NCBI GenBank assembly: GCA_905178155.1
Contig: CAJINV010000007.1
Location: 3,552,265 to 3,616,264, forward strand
Source: Amoebophrya sp. A120
Taxonomy: Eukaryota; Sar; Dinophyceae; Syndiniales; Amoebophryaceae
Length of the DNA: 64,000 nucleotides
Reading direction: 5' to 3'
The position numbers were made by a program, and so were the translations under genes. This document shows, piece after piece, positions 34,523 through 44,360 of the stretch. A model generated the notes under the pieces. It ran no database searches and was not told the origin of the DNA. It worked only from the letters and a program-made list of their open reading frames with translations. The stretch's first letter is position 1. Every line of letters begins with the position of its first letter.

Positions 34523-35043
34523 GCTGCGTGAAGCACACTATGAATTGCAAAAGTATCGTACTCGTATAAATGCATGACAAATTGTTCCCCCAGCATGAGA
34601 ATTCAATTAAGATTTGTAATGCGGATTTACCTTGAGAAAAAAATTTGTAATGCAAGACTTGCATTTATACGAATACGATACTTTTGCACAGGATACACAC
34701 AATGCTGAAGTTTGGGACCGCTTTCCAGCAGTATCAAATGTAAAAATGTCTGGGTCTGGAAGGATGCAGAGATTTGTGATGCAGCTTTGGCATGAACCCT
34801 GATGTCTGTGATGCATTCCCTAGCATCACAGATTTTTTGAGGGCTTCTTGATGCCTATACCGCATGAGAAATGCCCTCTCGCCGTCGCAAAAACTGCAAC
34901 TCTTTTGCTGTTCATGCAATACAGATTTTTGTAGAATCCAAATGCAGCATCACAAGTTGCATCCTTCCAGACCCAGACATTTTTGCAATCCATAAGCAGA
35001 GTACTTGGACCAGTTGGAAGCAGAAGCCAACGGCGAGCTCTAG
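34523..35043 (+). CDS. Gene fragment, 5' truncated at N
   Basis: Short exons 34523-34538, 34701-34731 and 35000-35043, revealed by removing IE-24 and IE-25, read LREAHNAEVWDRFPAEYLDQ followed by LEAEANGEL and a TAG stop at 35041-35043. The 5' part is lost at the N. An alternative frame is also open across the joins (TMLKFGTAFQQSTW), so the reading frame is not certain. In the preferred frame, IE-26 would sit in the 3' untranslated region 3 nt after the stop. No family is recognised. Confidence 0.4.
34539..34695. mobile_element. Introner IE-24 (family B)
   Basis: 157 bp, TATGAATTGCAAAAGTATCG to CGATACTTTTGCACAGGATA. Perfect TSD CACAC at 34534-34538 and 34696-34700. Confidence 0.88.
34732..34994. 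mobile_element. Introner IE-25 (family A, inverted)
   Basis: 263 bp, TATCAAATGTAAAAATGTCT to CATTTTTGCAATCCATA. Perfect TSD AGCAG at 34727-34731 and 34995-34999. Only 36 bp separate it from IE-24. Confidence 0.88.
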
Positions 35044-35046
35044 TAG

Positions 35047-35402
35047 TACGAGAGTGCACAACGAACCACCCCCACCTCCCTCTCATTTGTATTGCATGAA
35101 CAGCAATACGAGCGTCCGCACATGTGGAGCCTGTGCATCACAGGTTCATGCGCGTAATGTAGTACTGTTTGGGGTTCCAGAATCTGTCATGCAAACTGTA
35201 CCACAAGGCAGCACTTGGATTTGATGTTTTGCATGACAAATGAGGGGCTGGGGATGAAGAAATACTCGCGATGTTTTTCGCGGTTCTGACCCTAGATCTC
35301 CTGCGTCCGAAGCTGCTTGCGGCGACGGTGCAAGGGTTTTTGATGTGGCGCAGTCGGGTATGCATGACAAATGAGGGGCAAAGGGAGTTGTGCACTGTCA
35401 TA
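35047..35402. mobile_element. Introner-like IE-26 (family F)
   Basis: 356 bp, TACGAGAGTGCACAACGA to GAGTTGTGCACTGTCATA, with internal ATGAGGGG-type repeats. TSD AGTAG/CGTAG (4 of 5). It lies immediately after a possible stop codon, so it may be in a 3' untranslated region. Confidence 0.75.
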
Positions 35403-35479
35403 CGTAGTACGGCTGGCCCAGCAGTTGGAAGCGCAACCCAACTCTCGCACGTACAGCACAAGTGCTGTCGAGAGTGATA

Positions 35480-36691
35480 AAAAGTGTGTTTACTAAATAT
35501 TGGAAAAAGTAGTAAGTTTGAGATGAGAGTGATCAGCTTCTTCGCATAGCACAACTGCAAAAGCCTAGATAAAAGCATTACGCTGATTTTCTGTGAGTGA
35601 TTTCAAAGTAATAGTAAAAGTTAAAGTTCCATTTTGCCCGGCTCTTTGTATTTATTGTTCCTACATCCACCCGGCACGACCGGAAAAGAAGAGAACCAGC
35701 ATCGGCGTTGATAACTTCTTTATTCTTATACGTTGCAAACGAACTGCTGTTTTTTGCCTTTGCTGACAGCTTCTTCCAAATGACCTATGAACGAATCCAT
35801 ATGCATGCGATCTTATTCCATTTTTACTCGCTTCATTACCGATTTTTTTCACCATCGGTCCTGCGTGTCGTTCGCGAGGGCCACAATTTTGCCGCATGAA
35901 GGATATAACAAGTAACAATCGTGGGAGCTCTTATTTCTCATGATCTAGATCTTCATGCAGAACAACAACAATAACTTCACCGCTTCTTATTTCGGAGTTG
36001 TGAGCACAGCATTCTGCTAGCATTTCGAACTGAAGGTGAAGCCAGAACCTACAAACAGCCAGGTGTTGTGTCCTTTGTTCTCTCACTGCATTTTTCAACG
36101 TGGGTGGCTCCGCGCAGATGGAAGAGCGTGGTTCGTCTTGCTGAATAAAGGAACTCTCATGTACTATAGCACCTCTCTGTACAACTATGGCAGCTGCGGA
36201 TCCACCTGGTGACCAAGAAGATCTGATCCTGTTGCAGACAAAATGCAAAAACTGATTCATACCAACATTTCTGCGATCCTTTTGAAAGTCTCAGGAATTT
36301 GGTCTTAAGAATTTCTCCCGCTAGTACAACCTCCAGCATGATCCATCAACTTTTTGAACCGAGATCATGACAACTCTGTTTTAACACGTGATTGGTCAAA
36401 AGTAGATGATGAAGGCTCTCCAGATTTCTCAAATAGCGCATGCGATGATCCTGCGAAGCGGCAAAAAAAGTATACGATCGATGTCGATAAAAATTTTACT
36501 TTCAAATAAAACCAAAGTGATTGATAAAGATTGCAGCAGCCTCGCACTCGTTGCGCTTCGCAAAAAATCGTTCTGGTGCTTGTCCCAACTTTATACTTGA
36601 ACCATAAGCTCATCGTTAAAAGACTTTCGTCGTCAATATTAAAGACATCCTTTCACCACAAACCCATTGGCAATCGAATTTATTTGTGATA
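35480..36691. other. Intergenic stretch
   Basis: About 1.2 kb without recognisable coding sequence, repeat or RNA gene. Small open frames on both strands have no family resemblance. Confidence 0.5.
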
Positions 36692-38368
36692 ATGGCCCGA
36701 ATCTTCTCCATCCAGAAATTGGCTGCAGCTGCGGCCGCAGCTAGTACCGTAGCTCCGGCTTTTTTCACCGGAGTCAAAGCAGTGAAGATGAATAACGTTT
36801 TCAACGATAAAGTCAAGAGCGCTTCCGTGGTGCAGCGCTCGTTGGGCAAGACCGGCGTGAATGCCGGGCCGATTTCCCACTCCGGAGTGTTAATGAAAAC
36901 GGAATCTGGAAAAGAATACATCGCGCACCACCCCGGGCTATGCTGTGCAAAAGTATCGTACTAGTATAAATTGCATTAGCATTACAAATTAATATTAAAT
37001 TTGTAATGCGGATTTGCCTTAAAAGAGAGATTTGTAATGCATAACCGCAATCAGTACGAGTGCGATACTTTTGCAGTTCATACGGGCCGGGCCAGCCTGC
37101 GGTGGTGACGGACGCGAAACACATGTCGAACGATTGGAAGGAGAAGGAGAAGTTGAAAGTCGAAGTATCGCATGTAAAAACGTCTCCACGAGGACCCCAT
37201 AAGTAGTCAAGATGGGAAATCTGCTAGACAAATCAGCCTGCTTTGGATGTTGCGCATGACAAGTTTGGCCTCGACGTAGTGCAGTCCTGTTTATTCGCTT
37301 GCTCAGCAGCATCACAGATCTAGCCCATTACTCTGGTTGGAGCACTACAAATAATTCCAAAGCGCGGGGGCTACAAGACGGCTGTCATGGGGATCATCCG
37401 CATGAGAAGCATTTTGAGCATGCAGATTTGCATGCCAAGAACTTACTATGGGGTAAGTATACTATGGGCCCCGTTTTTACATAGGATACGAACCCGGAAA
37501 GACCGTCGGGTCCGCCTTTAACTCCGCGGGGGGGAGTAAAAGCAACAGCAGCTACTTCAACCCGGCAGCCCCGACCTGCCACGGATTCTCGAACACCGTC
37601 GCCTACGCAGTGCAGATATGTCTGGGTCTGGAAGGATGTAACTTGTGATGCACACGTGCATACTACAAAAATCTGTATTGCATAAAGAGGCCCTGTTTTT
37701 GCCAAGGCGAGAGGGCATTTCTCATGCTGTATAGGCATCAGGAAGCCCTCGCGCAATCTGTGCTGCTAGGGCATGCATCACAGACGTCAGGAGTCATGCA
37801 AAATGCGCATGACAAACCTTGCATCCTTCCAGACCAAGACATATTTGCACTTGATATCGCGGACCATTTAACCACGAATCCGCAATTGCAGCAAAAGGCA
37901 TTGGATCAGTTCATGCAGGACCCTGATCGGACGAAACCCATGAACGTTTCCAACCGGTCTTTCCAGGGACAAATGTATCAACTGTAAAAATGTCTGGGTC
38001 TGGAAGAATCCAACTTGTCATGCTGATTTTGGATTCTAAAAAAATCTGTATTGCATGAGCAGCAAAGAGAGTCCAAGTTTTGCTACACGGAAAGAGCATT
38101 TGTCATGCGGCGTAGGCATCAGGAAGGCCTCACAAAATCTGTGATGCTAGGGCATGCATCACAGCCATTAGGAGTCATGCAAAATGTGCATGACAAACCT
38201 CGCAATCTTCCAGACCCAGACATTTTTACATTTGATAAAATGCTCCAAGGAGCGATGCGGCATCAGGAAGAGGTGGCCCGGCGGCAAGCGGCAAGGAGTG
38301 CCGGCGGGTTGGGGCGGGGGAGCTCATCTTCTTCCTCGTCCAAGCAGGATGGGTGTAAAACGCAGTAA
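36692..38368 (+). CDS. Putative permuted papain-fold protein (PPPDE/DeSI- or LRAT-like)
   Basis: Exons 36692-36938, 37088-37165, 37494-37603, 37862-37975 and 38243-38368 sum to exactly 225 codons, all four introns being introners. The product starts MARIFSIQKLAAAAAAAS (signal or transit-like). It has a His block SHSGVLMKTESGKEYIAHHP and later APTCHGFSNTVADHL. These resemble the catalytic His strand and the Cys-containing C-N-H-F-S-N helix of PPPDE/DeSI cysteine peptidases and LRAT-like enzymes, although the order here is C-H-G-F-S-N. The C-terminus is Ser/Lys-rich. If active it would be a thiol isopeptidase or acyl-transfer enzyme. The fold call is a motif-level inference, but the gene structure itself is well supported. 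Confidence 0.7.
36939..37082. mobile_element. Introner IE-27 (family B)
   Basis: 144 bp, TATGCTGTGCAAAAGTATCG to CGATACTTTTGCAGTTCATA. Perfect TSD CGGGC at 36934-36938 and 37083-37087. Removal gives AHHPGPGQPAVVTDAK. Confidence 0.9.
37166..37488. mobile_element. Introner IE-28 (family C)
   Basis: 323 bp, TATCGCATGTAAAAACGTCT to CCGTTTTTACATAGGATA. TSD CGAAG/CGAAC (4 of 5). Same interior orientation as IE-8. Removal gives EKLKVEAGKTVGSAF. Confidence 0.85.
37604..37856. mobile_element. Introner IE-29 (family A)
   Basis: 253 bp, TACGCAGTGCAGATATGTCT to AGACATATTTGCACTTGATA. TSD TCGCC/TCGCG (4 of 5). Removal gives HGFSNTVADHLTTNPQ. Confidence 0.85.
37976..38237. mobile_element. Introner IE-30 (family A)
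   Basis: 262 bp, TATCAACTGTAAAAATGTCT to AGACATTTTTACATTTGATA. Perfect TSD AAATG at 37971-37975 and 38238-38242. Removal gives SFQGQMLQGAMRHQEE. Confidence 0.9.
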
Positions 38369-39446
38369 AAAAGTTCTTTCTACGAAGGTGTCGACTGTCG
38401 GACGCTGCGGCAGGGCGGGGAAACGAAAATGAGTTCAGGAACAATAAGTATGAAGCCGGGCTTTGTTTTCAGACTCGATCCTCCTATGCTGCTGCAGTTT
38501 CGGTGCGTCGAAATCGTCCTCGTCGAGCAAGGTTGCGGGTGCGCCAGCGCTGATATCTCGTGTACAACTACTTCCGCAAGATCTTCGTAGTGCAAGAAGT
38601 GGTATTTCTACTTCTACAGCGGCTTCAATCCACCTCATCTCAGGAACAAGTATTTTTCATCGACTAAGATCAAGATGGAAGAAGCGGCACTATCCCAGGA
38701 AGGAGCCGCGTAAAAAATGCCGCGGGTCCTCGTCGTGGTGATTCAGAAGAAGACTGAGAGGAAGGAGTTGTTGTATACTGTACAACATAGGCAGCGTTCT
38801 GATAGAAGTAGCACGGTGCTGCGTAGAAATTGAAATATGACCTGAGTAGAATAGATATCGAAATCGAAAAGTTATAATGTGCGAAGGGTCGTCAACAAAC
38901 GGGGTGTAGTAAGTAAGTCCCAGGTAGCTCGTCCTTCTCGGGAGCCTTTTCCCGCCGACGCACCGGAGCTTTCTACATCATGACGTTATTTCGCAGCAGG
39001 TTTACGTTTATTTGTAATACGAATTTGAAACTTGAATTGGTACTGTATGAAAATGAAAGTGAATTATTAGAATCGGAAAGATTTTTTTCCGCACCATAGC
39101 AAACATTAGGGAAGTAGTGCCGTTTCGTTGCCATGATGCAGGCAGATTTTGGATTTATTGAGTACGCACTCAACTACACAATCGCGGCTCGAGCGTTGAC
39201 GTTGAGGTCGTGCAAAGATGAGGGCTCTGTTGACCAGGACGAGTACAAGAACCCTTCACAACTACCAACTGGCCGCATTACAAATTCCTTTGGTTCGCAT
39301 CCGCCCCCGGGCTTGGCGGAATAGAAGAGCAGTAACGCAACATCTGTGTTCATCTCTCGTCTGTCGCGTATCTGCGCTCATCAACATCCTCTTTCCCGTT
39401 CCGAGAGAGGCTCAGGCGAAGGCGAAGGCGCTGCGCCTACCCGAGA

Positions 39447-39538
39447 CAAAAAATCTCTACTGTTCACCGGCTCAGGCGAAGGCGCCCACTCTTGTGGTGG
39501 TGAGTGAGTCAGCGACTAGATATACCCTCAAACAAGTC
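39447..39538 (+). repeat. Dispersed repeat R2, short copy
   Basis: About 90 bp starting near AAAAAATCTCTACTGTTCAC and ending CCCTCAAACAAGTC. Shared with 40386-40527 and 42489-42629 at near identity. Lacks the 5' extension of the other copies. Confidence 0.85.
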
Positions 39539-40009
39539 TAAACAAGCGACGCGGACAACGGTAAAGCGAGTGGCGTTGCGAATGTAAGAAGCAGATAATG
39601 ATAATAAAGAAGAAGAAAGTTAAGAAATAGGCAAGAAGAAAAGCTTGATAGCAGCACTGGAGTAGGGTGACATGGAAGCCAGGGCGACTATGTTTCTCTG
39701 AAGAAGGTGCGTCAGTATAAGAAAACAAATCTAGAAAAAGCAAACGGAATAACGAAGAAGCAGAGCGAAGACGTGAGGAAGCTGGAAGTGAAAAAAGCAA
39801 GAACGCAGTCAGAACAAGAGCAAGAATAGCGGGAAGAATACAGGGCGAATGCGAAAGCTTGGCGCGGTAGAAGAGACGAAATAGCCAGGGCGACTGTAGA
39901 TTCCGTTTTCAAGTGCCAAACCCGAGCCAGTAAATAAAAGACGACTCAGAAATCAGAATCAGATCGCGACGCTTTGCCAAAATCAAAAGCACAAGATCGA
40001 GTAAAAGAA

Positions 40010-40188
40010 AAAAGGACAAGACCCGCCCGAAAAAACAAGAACCGCTGCGAGATAGGAGTTTTTGTCTGGAGTAAGTTCGAGCAAAATGAATCTGAAGAAG
40101 GACGCAAACCGATCGCAGAAGACAGAAAAGCAAGCTAGCTCTTGACGCTGCAACCTTGAAACGCTTCTAGGAATTTGAACAGGTTTTG
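40010..40188 (+). repeat. Dispersed repeat R1, copy b
   Basis: Full partner of the 34264-34442 copy, one mismatch in 179 bp. After it the sequence continues into unique DNA (GATGACTAATGGC), whereas copy a is cut by an N. Confidence 0.9.
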
Positions 40189-40385
40189 ATGACTAATGGC
40201 GCTTAAAAGATATCGCGGTAGGCCATGTCATGGGTTTTTTTAGCAAGATAGCGAACTCCGTACTAGGTTGAAAAAAACCACGTGACTTACGAACCGATAG
40301 CATACAGCTCTCGTAATAGTCATATTCCAAAAGATAAAGACAAAACAAGCGCACTGATATCTGAGAAGAAAAGAACAAAAAATGT

Positions 40386-40527
40386 CAACAAGAAAAGAAA
40401 CAAAGACGAAGATACAGATGCGAAAAAGTTGGGACCAAAAAATCTCTACTGTTCACCGGCTCAGGCGAAGGCGCCCACTCTTGTGGTGGTGAGTGAGTCA
40501 ACGACTAGATATACCCTCAAACAAGTC
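40386..40527 (+). repeat. Dispersed repeat R2, long copy
   Basis: About 140 bp sharing with 42489-42629 both the R2 core and a 5' extension (AACAAGAAAAGAAACAAAGA onward). Confidence 0.88.
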
Positions 40528-41190
40528 GAGAGAGGAAACTTTTCTATGCTGCGTTAATGTGCAACAGGGGCAAGTACTTATCACACAAGAATGTGAGTTG
40601 CACGACCAAGAGACCACGAGTTGTTGTATCTAGGTATGAATACCTATACCCAAGTGGCAAACTACTATGGACGACTCTTGAGGATAGAAGCAAAAACCCT
40701 CGCCCCGATGTGCCTAAAATGAATGCCCCGGTCGTGCTGTGGATTTGTAGTTCTTGTTCCAGATGCCTCCATGGAAATAAATCATCACAACTAAGAACAA
40801 GGCGGAATTTCGGGTAAGATCATGATTTTCAGTACGTGTCGCAACTTCGCCTTTTTCCGTTTCTTCCTTCTTGCCTCCACCACGGGTTATGCGTTTCATA
40901 TCATGTTTGAAGTGCGTTCCGTTGTCCTCAACATTTTAAAGAAATGCAAGAAACTGCTATTTAGCAGCTAGCACCAGCAGCCGTGGCGAGTGCAGTTCTT
41001 GTCAAGAACTACAGAGTTTTGCTATTTCTTTCGGAGAAGTGCATACCTAGCACTAGCACTAGCAGTAGTACCACCCGCCAGTTACCCCACTACGTTTTTA
41101 TGTGTAGTTTTACGACGACCTAATTGCAAATACCACTCCGAAGTTGTAGACTTGCTATCAATCAGAACAATCAGAGCAGCAGAAACCAGT

Positions 41191-41871
41191 ATGTCCACGC
41201 TCGTCTTTCCATCCGTGTCTGTGCAGCTGTCCCAGGACCACGACTTCATCGAGCCCAAACTGGCAGACCATGCTGGTGCGACGGCTTCTCCGCTACAAGT
41301 ACTCCGCGAGGAAATCAAAGAACTCGCGACCCCAACATCTGACAACGAAAAGAATCGTCCCTCGCAGGAGCTGCAGCAACCCACCTTGCCGTTCATTCTC
41401 GAGGAGGACGAGGATGAGCAGCTGGGACTTCTACAATTACCCGGGCAGCTGCTGGTGCAGCAAGGAGGTGCAACCCGCGCTGCGTTTTTCGATGAAGTGG
41501 ACGATTTGAACAAGAACGCCAGTGGTATTCCTTTCTTACCCCCGCTCCGGCGCACCCACGGTATCAAGTGTAAAAATGTCTGGGTCTGGAAGAATGCAAG
41601 TTTGTCATGCGTGTCTGGCATGACTCGAGAATCTGTGTTGCATAGGCACGAAAAGGCCCTCTTACCTGTCATGCAAAAACGCAATTTGTCATGCGGAATA
41701 CGTAAGACATGGAAGCCAAAAAATTTGTCATGCATAGCAGCGTATTGCAGTCCGTCTACTATTCACTTTTAGCATCACAAGTTTCCAGACCCAGACATTT
41801 TTGCATTTGATACACGGAGCGCCGAAACTGTTTTCCTCCGACGGCACCGTCTCCGAAACGCCTGCGTCTTG
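41191..41871 (+). CDS. Hypothetical protein, 3' end broken near an N
   Basis: Starts at ATG 41191 (MSTLVFPSVSVQLSQDHDF). Exon 1 runs to 41561 and exon 2 from 41818, joined in frame by removing IE-31 (RRTHGAPKLFSSDGTVSETP). A second element begins at 41872, but its right arm is absent and an N follows at 42111, so the rest of the gene is missing. The product is acidic (ILEEDEDEQLG) and Gln/Leu-rich. No family is recognised. The open frame extends upstream to 40990 without an obvious reason to prefer an earlier ATG. Confidence 0.55.
41562..41812. mobile_element. Introner IE-31 (subfamily E of A)
   Basis: 251 bp, TATCAAGTGTAAAAATGTCT to AGACATTTTTGCATTTGATA. Perfect TSD CACGG at 41557-41561 and 41813-41817. 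The interior closely matches IE-22. Confidence 0.9.
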
Positions 41872-42110
41872 TATGAAAAGGAAAAATCCCCCCTCCCCAT
41901 ATCAAAAAGGAAATCTGTGATGCTGGATTTGCGTACACAAATCAGATTTGTACTTGAGGAAGGCATTGCGGCCAGATCCTCAGGCTAGGTAGGGGCGTAT
42001 GGGTCTAGTTGTTCAGCATTGCAAGCGGCTGACCTTTAGGCCCAGCAGCATGACAAAGGCATCCATAATCTGGTAACCAAATGCGTGCGCGCGCGCGCGC
42101 AGAGCGCGCG
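41872..42110. mobile_element. Introner IE-32, left part only
   Basis: Begins TATGAAAAGGAAAAATCCCC with a CCCCCCTCCCC arm, but no complementary right arm follows before the N at 42111. The end coordinate is only the last base before the N. A CG dinucleotide run (about 42083-42110) adjoins the N. Confidence 0.45.
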
Positions 42111-42265
42111 NTTGTCGCTCCAGCGCCACAAGTCCAAAACTCTCCGGTAAAAACGTCCAGATATAAACAGGTCCAGAGAGCCACTGAGCATGCAGCAGCT
42201 GGATCGAATGGGGTGATCGCAGTACAGACTCGGGGACGGGCCTTGAGCGGAGAAAAGAAGACAGC

Positions 42266-42369
42266 GTGGCACTGAAGTCCTAGGCTGTGTACACCTAGCA
42301 GGGCTATTTGTTCACGGGTGGCACTGAAGTCCTAGGTTTTGTACACCTGGCAGGGCTATTTGTCCACCA
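42266..42369 (+). repeat. Tandem duplication, 52-bp unit x2
   Basis: Two units starting GTGGCACTGAAGTCCTAGG at 42266 and 42318 and ending near GGGCTATTTGTNCAC, with a few substitutions. Confidence 0.85.
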
Positions 42370-42488
42370 TTTACAACTCTATCTCCAGCTCGGCTAGTCG
42401 TCCTCAGAAACATGTCCTATGGTTAGCTTAAAGAGAGAGTAGCTTAGTAGTTAGAAGCTGACTATAGAGGTGTCCTCCTCCTCCTCCT

Positions 42489-42629
42489 CAACAAGAAAAG
42501 AAACAAAGACGAAGATACAGATGCGAAAAAGTTGGGACCAAAAAAATCTCTACTGTTCACCGGCTCAGGCGAAGGCGCCCACTCTTGTAGTGGTGAGTGA
42601 GTCAGCGACTAGATATACCCTCAAACAAG
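42489..42629 (+). repeat. Dispersed repeat R2, long copy
   Basis: Same 5' extension and core as 40386-40527 with one extra A and single-base differences (for example TTGTAGTGG for TTGTGGTGG). Confidence 0.88.
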
Positions 42630-42852
42630 ACTCCAGCTCTTTCCTTCATTATTCGGTTGTTTCATGTTTAGGTTTTTTTTCCTGAGCGGAAGCGACTTGG
42701 CGAAAAAAATAGAGACATGGAGTGCCGTCGTGCTCGAGAGTACATCACGGAGAACCACTGTACGGCTCGCGGCAAGCGCTGAGGGCCGGTAGAGCAATGT
42801 CATCGATGGAGGTGGTTCTCTGAGAGACTACAAGCAACCGCCAATCAAAATC

Positions 42853-43557
42853 ATGGGAAACACTCCAGCACCAACCGCAACCCTTTTCGACCAACCCCAG
42901 CCTGACGTTTTCCGCTACTGGCACGAGCCGGAGAACATTCAAGAAAACTGCATCTTTTGCCAAATCGCAAACGGCAAAATCAAGCCCGGGCTGAACCGCA
43001 GCCAGGAACTGCTCTACCAAGACGACCTTATCGCCGCCTTTTACGACATTGACCCCGCGGCGAGCGAACACATTCTGATCGTACCAAGAATGCATGTGAA
43101 GAACTGCTTTGCGGGGAATTACACAAAGGAACTACATGATCGCATGGTGGCGGCCGCACAAAAGATTGTGTCTGAGCCGAGGATACAACAGCCAGACGGC
43201 GTGCAGTTGTTTGTCGGAGGTCGGTCTGCTACTGCTGCTGCTGCTACAAGTAGCACAGCGAGCGGGGGAAGTGCGGATGAACAACCACCCCAAGCATCTG
43301 TCACGACCTCGGACCAGGCTGCTTTAGAGGAATTGCGTCAGAGAGTTTATTCGAAGGCAGATTTCCGCAACTCCGACAAGATTCGAACGTTTTTCATCCG
43401 TCCACCCTGGAATAGTGTCTATCACGTTCACATGCACGTCATGGTACTGCCAATGAAAGAAAATCTACCGTTTTTTCGAAGGCTTGGGTTTCAAAACCCA
43501 TGGTTTCATATAGCCACTGATGAGCTGGAAAAAGAGAGAAGGTGGCAGTTGTCGTAA
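42853..43557 (+). CDS. HIT-family hydrolase, HINT3-like
   Basis: Single exon, 234 residues, ATG 42853. HIT proteins hydrolyse nucleoside phosphoramidates and related nucleotides. Features: paired Cys in ENCIFCQIANGKI (residues 33 and 36), the strand AAFYDIDPAASEHILIVPR, and the catalytic histidine triad in VYHVHMHVMVLP (about residues 189-200). The preceding FFIRPPWNS and the following FRRLGFQNPWFHIATDELEK fit the HINT3/aprataxin-like branch. A Ser/Ala/Gly-rich insert of about 45 residues (from residue 118) separates the halves, unusual for the family. No introner interrupts the gene. Identification is by motif and is strong. Confidence 0.93.
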   Translation: MGNTPAPTATLFDQPQPDVFRYWHEPENIQENCIFCQIANGKIKPGLNRSQELLYQDDLIAAFYDIDPAASEHILIVPRMHVKNCFAGNYTKELHDRMVAAAQKIVSEPRIQQPDGVQLFVGGRSATAAAATSSTASGGSADEQPPQASVTTSDQAALEELRQRVYSKADFRNSDKIRTFFIRPPWNSVYHVHMHVMVLPMKENLPFFRRLGFQNPWFHIATDELEKERRWQLS

Positions 43558-44360
43558 AAAAGCGTAAGTGCTGTTTCTGTTTGCCTCTCGCCGGTAGGGC
43601 ACCTGGCTATGTCGGCGTCCTCAGTCGCCGCAAGGTCGAGGACTGAGCAAGAAAAAAAGATACCGCTTGGTCCATGTAGATGATGTTCTGTCGTTGCGGA
43701 TGAGTGACATGCATTTCTCGAGAACTGGATCTCTCTTCCGTTTTACTTTTGCTCAAGAACGCGATGGGATGCGTGACGGCTTCGAGAAGATGTTGAAGAT
43801 CTTTGACAATTTGAATGAATCCCGTTTGTTTTTTACCCACAAGATCCGACCTTCACTGGTACAGGCAGGCCGTATTGCGATAATATGGGCCGCTATTTTC
43901 AAAGATCTTAAGTTGCCACGCTTCCCGCTAGAAAGTCATACACAGCCTCAACCCTGCTGTTTCATTACCACTGTCTTCTCCTATCTAAACCGTCGAAACT
44001 ACCGTACAACCGACCTGCTGCGCGCTCATGTTCAAGTTCACATGTTGTTTTTGATGATTTGACAGAACGAAACCGTATAACCGAACCGCTGCGCGCTCAT
44101 GTTCACATGTTGCTTTGGATGATTTGACAGAACGTGATATCCTCCCACCTCTTCACGCCGCTCTTTGGCTTGTAGAAGATATGTCGTATGACTTTGTAGT
44201 GTTGTCGTGATTCTTAGACACAACCATCTTGAGCCTTCGTTTGCCAAACGTTACTTTCTGAATCGACCTGGGCGTATGTGATAAAAATCTTTCTTGATTG
44301 CACTGCTAGTTTATTACATTTATTGCAAAGTGTTTTTTATTTTTTTGCACAAGAGTCAAG
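43558..44360. other. Intergenic stretch
   Basis: No supported gene. The open frame at 43667-44062 runs through an imperfect tandem duplication and has no recognisable sequence. A pyrimidine run at about 44331-44346 followed by AG at 44352-44353 lies just before the next ATG, a possible trans-splice acceptor. Confidence 0.5.
44000..44134 (+). repeat. Imperfect tandem duplication, about 67-bp unit
   Basis: Two units, each containing CTGCGCGCTCATGTTCA and ending GATGATTTGACAGAACG, at about 44000-44068 and 44069-44134. Confidence 0.75.

Larger units (their letters stand above)
38369..41190. other. Repeat-rich intergenic region
   Basis: About 2.8 kb with dispersed repeats R1 (40010) and R2 (39447, 40386). 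Open frames at 38463-38741, 39218-39541 and 40557-40817 do not resemble known proteins and are not called. The region also carries GCGAAGG-type short tandem sequence near 39413-39432. Confidence 0.5.
42112..42852. other. Intergenic stretch with tandem and dispersed repeats
   Basis: Holds a 52-bp tandem duplication and a long R2 copy. No gene supported before the HIT gene. Confidence 0.55.

Noticed and set aside
39447-42629. R2 repeats as tRNA, 5S rRNA or snRNA genes
   Set aside because: No cloverleaf, no B box GGTTCGAATCC, and no resemblance to 5S or U-RNA sequences I know.
43667-44062. 131-codon open frame after the HIT gene
   Set aside because: Runs into a tandem duplication, no family resemblance, no context.
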